Position numbers and translations under genes: made by a program. A stretch of DNA of 13,522 nucleotides, taken from contig NAOQ01000977.1 in assembly GCA_002751075.1 (NCBI GenBank), forward strand, positions 5,345 through 18,866. Reading direction: 5' to 3'. Under the pieces are notes generated by a model. That model had not been told where the DNA came from and ran no database searches. It was given only the letters and a program-made list of their open reading frames with translations. Every line of letters starts with the position of its first letter. The first letter of the stretch is position 1. This stretch comes from Ichthyophonus hoferi. Lineage: Eukaryota; Opisthokonta; Ichthyosporea; Ichthyophonida; Ichthyophonidae. This document shows positions 8,859 to 13,522 of the stretch, piece by piece.

Positions 8859-8891
8859 ATGGCTTCAATTGATATTGCCGACGCTAAGGCT
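8859..8891 (+). CDS. LARS1 exon 1 (start codon)
   Basis: Encodes [11 protein letters not shown] and ends in phase 0 at a consensus donor, GTAAGT. It matches the short N-terminal leader before the first helix in animal LARS1. Confidence 0.85.
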
Positions 8892-9196
8892 GTAAGTGGG
8901 AATGAATAGGTTCAACGTATATATATGCATTTTTGAGTTTACATACTAGACACTGTTGATATTGTTATATGTTATATTTATAATACGTCAATATAGAGGT
9001 TACTCTGCAATAAGTTTTCAATTCTTTATTTAAAAATCATGTTTGTTTTTCGCTTGCTATGTAGGGAAAGAGTGGAGGGCTAAGAAAGGGGTTTCGGCAA
9101 TCCCATGTCGTCAGGTTATATTAGCCTTGAATATATTTTTTATATATGTATAACTCGCATGTGCTCTCTCTCTCTCTCTCTCGTTCTTGCTCTTGC

Positions 9197-9227
<31 letters not shown>

Positions 9228-12200
9228 CATAGTGGCATATGATAATAATAATGCCTTTGGGCTTATCTTTTAAGTACAATCTTATGACAGTAATATCAAA
9301 ACTTTAGTATCAATGATATACCCTATATGCTATATATTATAATATGTTTTGTATTATATACTCTTCCCTTACATATCGGTTTTTCTGCCATGGTTGATTT
9401 ACCTGTCAAGATTGATGACCTCGTAGTGCATCTGATTATATCATAGTATATTTTATGATATAATAACAGCCCAATATTGTATTTCTACCTCTATACTACT
9501 GTATAGTATATACGAATAAAGGTAAAGAAGATCACGAAATAATCATGACTGATATTAGAGCAATCAGGAAGGAGAAACGATCTTAGATAGACTGAATGTA
9601 TAATTAAATACACCTCTAGTATGTGATACATATTATCCTACATATATATATATGTATGTATGTATGTATTTGCGTATGAGGTATACTAACAATCATTTAT
9701 AGTTCTTCAAGCGTGATGCCCTTCTAGAGCTTGAGCAGGTTGCTCAGGCCCGCTGGGATAGCGAGAGGATCTTTGAACAAGATGCACCTGCTGTTGATTC
9801 AGGTTAGTATCTTGATTACCTATTGTCATGCACTGGGTTTATCCTATAGGGAAGACCGCTTAGTTATTAGGCTGCATATAGGATCTTCATTTACTATTTG
9901 TCATATGTACGTAAATAAAGTATAAATAGACCTACGGACGCCGGACGTCAGGCACGGGTTTAATAAAAACAGCTATTAAACTCTAGTTGACAATTATATA
10001 TGTATACATTTGGTGTAGTGAATATGGAATGAAAGACAAAGTGTATACAAAGTGAGCAGGGGTGCTACATATGAGTTATATTCTAATATCATTTATAATA
10101 GATTACACAACATAGCCAACTAAATGCAGGACCAAAGAGAAATACATGATAACTCTCCAATCACACGATATTATCTAAGAATGTATACATTCATGCTTAA
10201 TCTAATCTAATCTAATCTATATCCAGCCGCGTACGAGTCCCAAGACAAGTACATGGTTACTTTTCCCTACCCGTACATGAATGGTCGCCTGCATCTGGGA
10301 CATTCTTTCTCTCTATCTAAGGTTTGTCTGTTTATCTTCATCTGTTTACTCAAATGGCTACATTAAAGTTATCTAATTTTAATTGATGTTTATGTATTAG
10401 TCTACAGCTATGCCAGCTTTTAAAGTTAATCCAGTGAACCAATCACATGTAAATAACAGCTATATGTTATGACATTATAGAACCTTTTTTTTTTTTTTTT
10501 GGTAATATGGAAGTAGTCTTTACACTTTCCTAATACACGAGATTCAGTTTTAATAAGAAATATAACGTATTAAGAGTAATACTATGTATATGTATATATA
10601 TCATTGATTAATGGATGGGATATAGTGTGAGTTTGCTGTTGGCTACCAGAGAATGAAAGGAAAGCAGTGTCTGTTCCCCTTTGGCTTCCACTGCACTGGC
10701 ATGCCTATTAAGGTATGGATGAAGGCTTGTATATGTAGGTGTGGGCATATGTAGATAGAGGACCTTGTTGGGGTTTAATGTCGATCTATATATATAGGCT
10801 ACAAGTTGGGTTTTCATGCATTTCTTTCTGGTTATATGTGTATATCCTAGTGAATTATAGGTTGAAAAATTGAAAGCTGGTGTTTATAGAATTGGATACT
10901 ATCATGCATGTGAGCTAGGCTTGAGGTTTGGTTTGGTATATATATATATATATATGTGTGTGTGTTTGTGTGTAATGTATGGAATTGACTATGATTGTTA
11001 TAGCACAATCAGAGAATTATTGAAAACAAGTATGTGTAGCTGCCTGTCATATGGCCTATAGACTGTGCGTCACTCACCATGATTATTAAAATGCTGGACT
11101 AGAAAGCGAATGACTATTACTATATTTAATGAAACCTAGTGGCATAGATGTAGCTTATTTACTTGCTGATTTATTCTCTCTTTCCAGTAGGAGTGGTTCA
11201 AACAATAATTAAAATTAAAATGGTAGCTATTGAAACCAGTGATTGGCGAATGTAAATTATTGGGCATTGCCTATTGATTAGTGTATGAGAATTAATAATA
11301 CTTCCTTGTTTATTAAATATGTATCCCATATATATATATATATAAATTGTTAGATATTGTATTGAAATAACAAGTAATACTTATGTATTTGAAAAACTGG
11401 TTTGTTTTTGTTAGCAATTCAAAGATTGTTGGCGAAATAACAAACGAGTGTTTTTTTTCCCTGAAAATAAACATATATTTGCATGGCACCAATATGCCAA
11501 TCCAATTATTACTGGTTGATTACTCATTGGTATAATATCAGGCATGTGCTGATAAGCTGGCCCGTGAGATGGAGCTGTACGGGAACCCGCCAGTGTTCCC
11601 AGTAGGCGAGGGTGTGTATATATCTTAATATGTTATATAGTATATTATCACTATATGTTATATTGACTTTTATGTTTTGTCTTACATCTATTGTATCTTT
11701 TGCTTTCTGTTAACTATTATTCATGTATATAAAACTGGAAACTTGATGCGCAAAATGAAGGTATTTAAGTTTATACCCTAAACTCTAAAATACTATCAAA
11801 GTCCTTCTATTACATTGGTATTATTAGTATTATTTTCATATTATTTTCTGTTTTATTTACCACCAAACTAAATACATATAAGCCACTTCCATTAGCCTTA
11901 CGTCATTGCCTATGTATTTATATATATACATACATTATTATTAGGTTTAGACCTTCTATACGACTGCATTTTAATTGTTTTTACCATATATATATATATA
12001 GTTTTCATATTTAATTTTCTCTTATCTTTCTGTGTATTTATGGACTTATAGACAGACATTCTTGCCAGGGCTAGAACTTCAATACACAATACAACACAAC
12101 GACATTCCCATCATATGTACCAATTATACTAATGCATAGCTTATACATACATGATTAACATGATTCTGTTTTCAATACAACTGCATTCTAATTCTTTTTA

Positions 12201-12637
12201 TTATCTATCTATCTATCTCTATCTCTATATATTCACAGTAAAGAGTGATGCGAAACAACATAGTAAAGTGGCGGCCAAGTCTGGTACGGCCAGTTACCAG
12301 TGGCAAATCATGCAGTCAATGGGAATCCCTGACAATGAGATTGCTTCGTTTGCTGATCCAATGCATTGGCTGGCCTTCTTCCCTCCCAAGGCTATGGTGT
12401 GTAATATTGTCTATATATAGCTAATGAATGATTGTCTGTATGGATATGTTTATAGCTAATGAATGATTTTCTGTGTGGATATGTTTATAGCTAATGAATG
12501 ATTGTCTGTATGGATATGTTTTCTTGTTCAACTTTAGCCTCCTCTCCCTCTCCTACCCAAATTACTATTCTATTCAACCTGAAGTATAATATTTGCCTTG
12601 AGATACCATACCTAGGTATGGGGACATTGCGCTCTAT

Positions 12638-12672
<35 letters not shown>

Positions 12673-13423
12673 CTTATACCTATTATATCTATGTGCCTAT
12701 GTGGATTATAGGAGGATCTTAAGAAGTTTGGCCTCAAAGCTGATTGGCGCCGTTCTTTCATCACTACCCCAGCCAATCCTTATTATGATTCATTCGTACG
12801 CTGGTTAGTTTTTCCCATCTATCTCTCTTTCTTTCTTTCAAAATCACTCAGTACGGTCCTTTGCTGTGTTTTTATCTTTTTTACTAAAATTACCTCTCAT
12901 TAGTTTAGGGTATTCTGTATAATATATACACCATATTTTATAAACATATAAGTATATGTATTTGCTTTTTAAAACTGTCCCCATTACTATTTATGGATAT
13001 GTAAACTTCCATTTTAGTGGCTGTGACCGACATCATATCCGTTCCTATTGTTTCTATTGACGCCGTTTTCAATCCTGTTAACTGTTATAGTTGATTGGGT
13101 TATTTTTCAGTCTTAAATATATTAATCTAGTGATGTTTATTTCCATTTTTAACTATTATTTATCCCGTGACTATACAATTTAAGACATCTTAGTATATAT
13201 ATGCATATTCATTTATTGAAAATTCTATTGAGTTATTTGTACACTTATCTACAACTATACCCAATACTATTATATATATATATATATATATTAACTCATG
13301 TTGCTTATAGGCAATTTGAAACCCTCAATGATCTGAAGAGAATCAAGTTTGGCAAACGCTATACTGTCTATTCACCCAAGGATGGTCAGCCATGCATGGA
13401 CCACGATCGTCAATCTGGAGAAG
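8859..13423 (+). CDS. cytosolic leucyl-tRNA synthetase, N-terminal part (8 exons, 3' partial)
   Basis: Class I aminoacyl-tRNA synthetase that activates leucine with ATP and charges tRNA-Leu in the cytosol. Exons 8859-8891, 9703-9802, 10227-10321, 10626-10712, 11542-11611, 12239-12396, 12712-12803 and 13311-13423 join in phase into about 249 residues. Landmarks shared with animal LARS1 are RWDSERIFE (about 32-40), [20 protein letters not shown] (57-76, class I HIGH motif as HLGH 67-70), [34 protein letters not shown] (to 111), [36 protein letters not shown] and [19 protein letters not shown] (to 250). The window ends where the CP1 editing domain would follow; KMSKS and the tRNA-binding C-terminus are outside (animal LARS1 is about 1,176 residues). 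The start ATG at 8859 has A at -3 and G at +4. The acidic linker after GNPPVFP is shorter than I recall from human LARS1. The organellar, bacterial-type enzyme is excluded by the eukaryote-type motifs. Confidence 0.97.
9065..9114 (+). other. possible cassette (frame-breaking) exon in LARS1 intron 1
   Basis: A 50-base GC-raised segment between an acceptor-like CTATGTAG (9064) and CAG/GTTATA (9114/9115). It reads [16 protein letters not shown] in phase with exon 1. It leaves phase 2 while exon 2 needs phase 0, so inclusion would cause a stop at 9725-9727 inside exon 2. Exon 1 joins exon 2 directly in frame, so the main mRNA should skip it. A weaker donor (CAT/GTCGTC, after 9106) would keep the frame and add 14 residues. 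It may equally be no exon at all. Confidence 0.3.
9164..9226. repeat. (CT)n then (TA)n microsatellites
   Basis: CT repeat at 9164-9181 and TA repeat at 9197-9226 in LARS1 intron 1. Confidence 0.85.
9703..9802 (+). CDS. LARS1 exon 2
   Basis: Preceded by a perfect TACTAAC branch-site motif (9684-9690) and TTATAG acceptor; donor GTTAGT. Encodes [20 protein letters not shown] and [13 protein letters not shown], the N-terminal helix with the W-D-x-E-R pattern of the family. Leaves phase 1. Confidence 0.93.
10202..10218 (+). repeat. tandem CTAAT units before LARS1 exon 3 acceptor
   Basis: CTAAT is repeated at 10202, 10207 and 10212, with the adenines 10-23 bases from the AG at 10226. These could act as redundant branch sites. 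Confidence 0.4.
10227..10321 (+). CDS. LARS1 exon 3 (HIGH motif)
   Basis: Acceptor ATATCCAG, donor GTTTGT. Encodes [12 protein letters not shown] then [24 protein letters not shown] is at 10292-10303, the ATP-binding signature of class I synthetases. Confidence 0.97.
10626..10712 (+). CDS. LARS1 exon 4
   Basis: Acceptor GATATAG, donor GTATGG; 29 codons in phase 0 on both sides. Encodes [15 protein letters not shown] and [14 protein letters not shown], part of the Rossmann catalytic core. Confidence 0.97.
10713..11541 (+). other. LARS1 intron 4 (829 bases)
   Basis: Contains TA/TG microsatellite near 10937-10973 and another TA run at 11328-11344. No further exon is seen, and the flanking exons join in frame (PIK / ACADKL), as in other LARS1 proteins. 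Confidence 0.75.
11542..11611 (+). CDS. LARS1 exon 5
   Basis: Acceptor AATATCAG, donor GTGTGT. Encodes [20 protein letters not shown] and VGE, leaving phase 1. Confidence 0.95.
11612..12238 (+). other. LARS1 intron 5 (627 bases)
   Basis: AT-rich with TA runs near 11985-12000 and ATCT repeats just before the acceptor. In animal LARS1 an acidic, Lys-rich linker falls at this point. I looked for a missed exon and found none with good sites. Confidence 0.65.
12239..12396 (+). CDS. LARS1 exon 6
   Basis: Acceptor ATTCACAG, donor GTGTGT. Encodes [36 protein letters not shown] and [12 protein letters not shown]. The Lys-rich start corresponds to the K-rich stretch before the YQWxIM motif. Confidence 0.95.
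12416..12520. repeat. three tandem copies of a 35-bp unit
   Basis: Units at 12416-12450, 12451-12485 and 12486-12520. Copies 1 and 3 are identical and copy 2 differs at two bases. Each starts TATAGCTAATGAATGAT and ends GGATATGTT. The array begins 19 bases after the exon 6 donor. Confidence 0.95.
12640..12672. repeat. (TA)n microsatellite
   Basis: TA run with one TT interruption, 40 bases before the exon 7 acceptor. Confidence 0.9.
12712..12803 (+). CDS. LARS1 exon 7
   Basis: Acceptor GATTATAG, donor GTTAGT. Encodes [19 protein letters not shown] and [11 protein letters not shown] and leaves phase 2 (split Trp). DWRRSFITT is diagnostic of the cytosolic enzyme. Confidence 0.97.
12804..13310 (+). 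other. LARS1 intron 7 (507 bases)
   Basis: T-rich, with a (TA)n run at 13269-13291 close to the acceptor. No exon seen. Confidence 0.75.
13311..13423 (+). CDS. LARS1 exon 8 (last in window)
   Basis: Acceptor GCTTATAG, donor GTAGAG. Encodes W (split), [20 protein letters not shown] and [17 protein letters not shown], and leaves phase 1 for a Gly codon, as expected for the DRQxGEG motif. The protein continues beyond the window. Confidence 0.95.
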
Positions 13424-13438
13424 GTAGAGGGAAGACTA

Positions 13439-13522
13439 TGTATAGTCTAGTATAGTATAGTATATAGTATAGTATATAGTATATATAGTATAGTATAGTA
13501 TATAGTATAGTATATAGTATAG
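13439..13522. repeat. (TATAG)n minisatellite reaching the window edge
   Basis: TATAG units mixed with TATATAG units, starting 15 bases after the exon 8 donor and continuing out of the window. Confidence 0.9.

Overview
The window is nuclear DNA from an intron-rich eukaryote, probably an animal with a fairly compact, AT-rich genome; an early-branching lineage such as a sponge would fit, but no sequence marker here proves it. The signs are short exons of 33 to 165 bases near 45-50% GC inside strongly AT-rich introns of 180 to about 1,240 bases, GT-AG splice sites with clean codon phase, branch-site-like CTAAC/CTAAT motifs, and many microsatellites. There is no prokaryotic gene organisation.

Two split genes lie head to tail on the + strand. 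The left one (1851-4762) shows only its last five coding exons, which join in consistent phase into 173 residues ending at a TAA; I do not recognise its family. An AU-rich element and a plausible poly(A) signal follow. Positions 1-1850 hold no exon I can support: they begin with a (GTT)n/poly-T block and are probably upstream intron.

Positions 4763-8858 are about 4.1 kb of AT-rich spacer. Their one clear structure is a foldback, MITE-like inverted repeat at 6035-6223 with 66-bp arms about 92% identical. Just before the second gene is a compact promoter-like cluster (CCAAT, CRE-like TGACGTAA, E-box CACGTG).

The right gene (8859 to beyond the window end) is confidently the cytosolic (archaeal/eukaryotic-type) leucyl-tRNA synthetase, LARS1. 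Eight coding exons give about 249 N-terminal residues, with the class I HLGH signature, and stop just as the CP1 editing domain would begin. The KMSKS loop and the C-terminal domains lie outside the window.

The two genes have no evident functional link. I found no convincing undescribed biological system. The items most worth a second look are the unrecognised gene, the foldback element, a three-copy 11-bp-spaced TGACGCA array, a possible frame-breaking cassette exon in LARS1 intron 1, and a 35-bp tandem repeat whose units resemble 3' splice sites.
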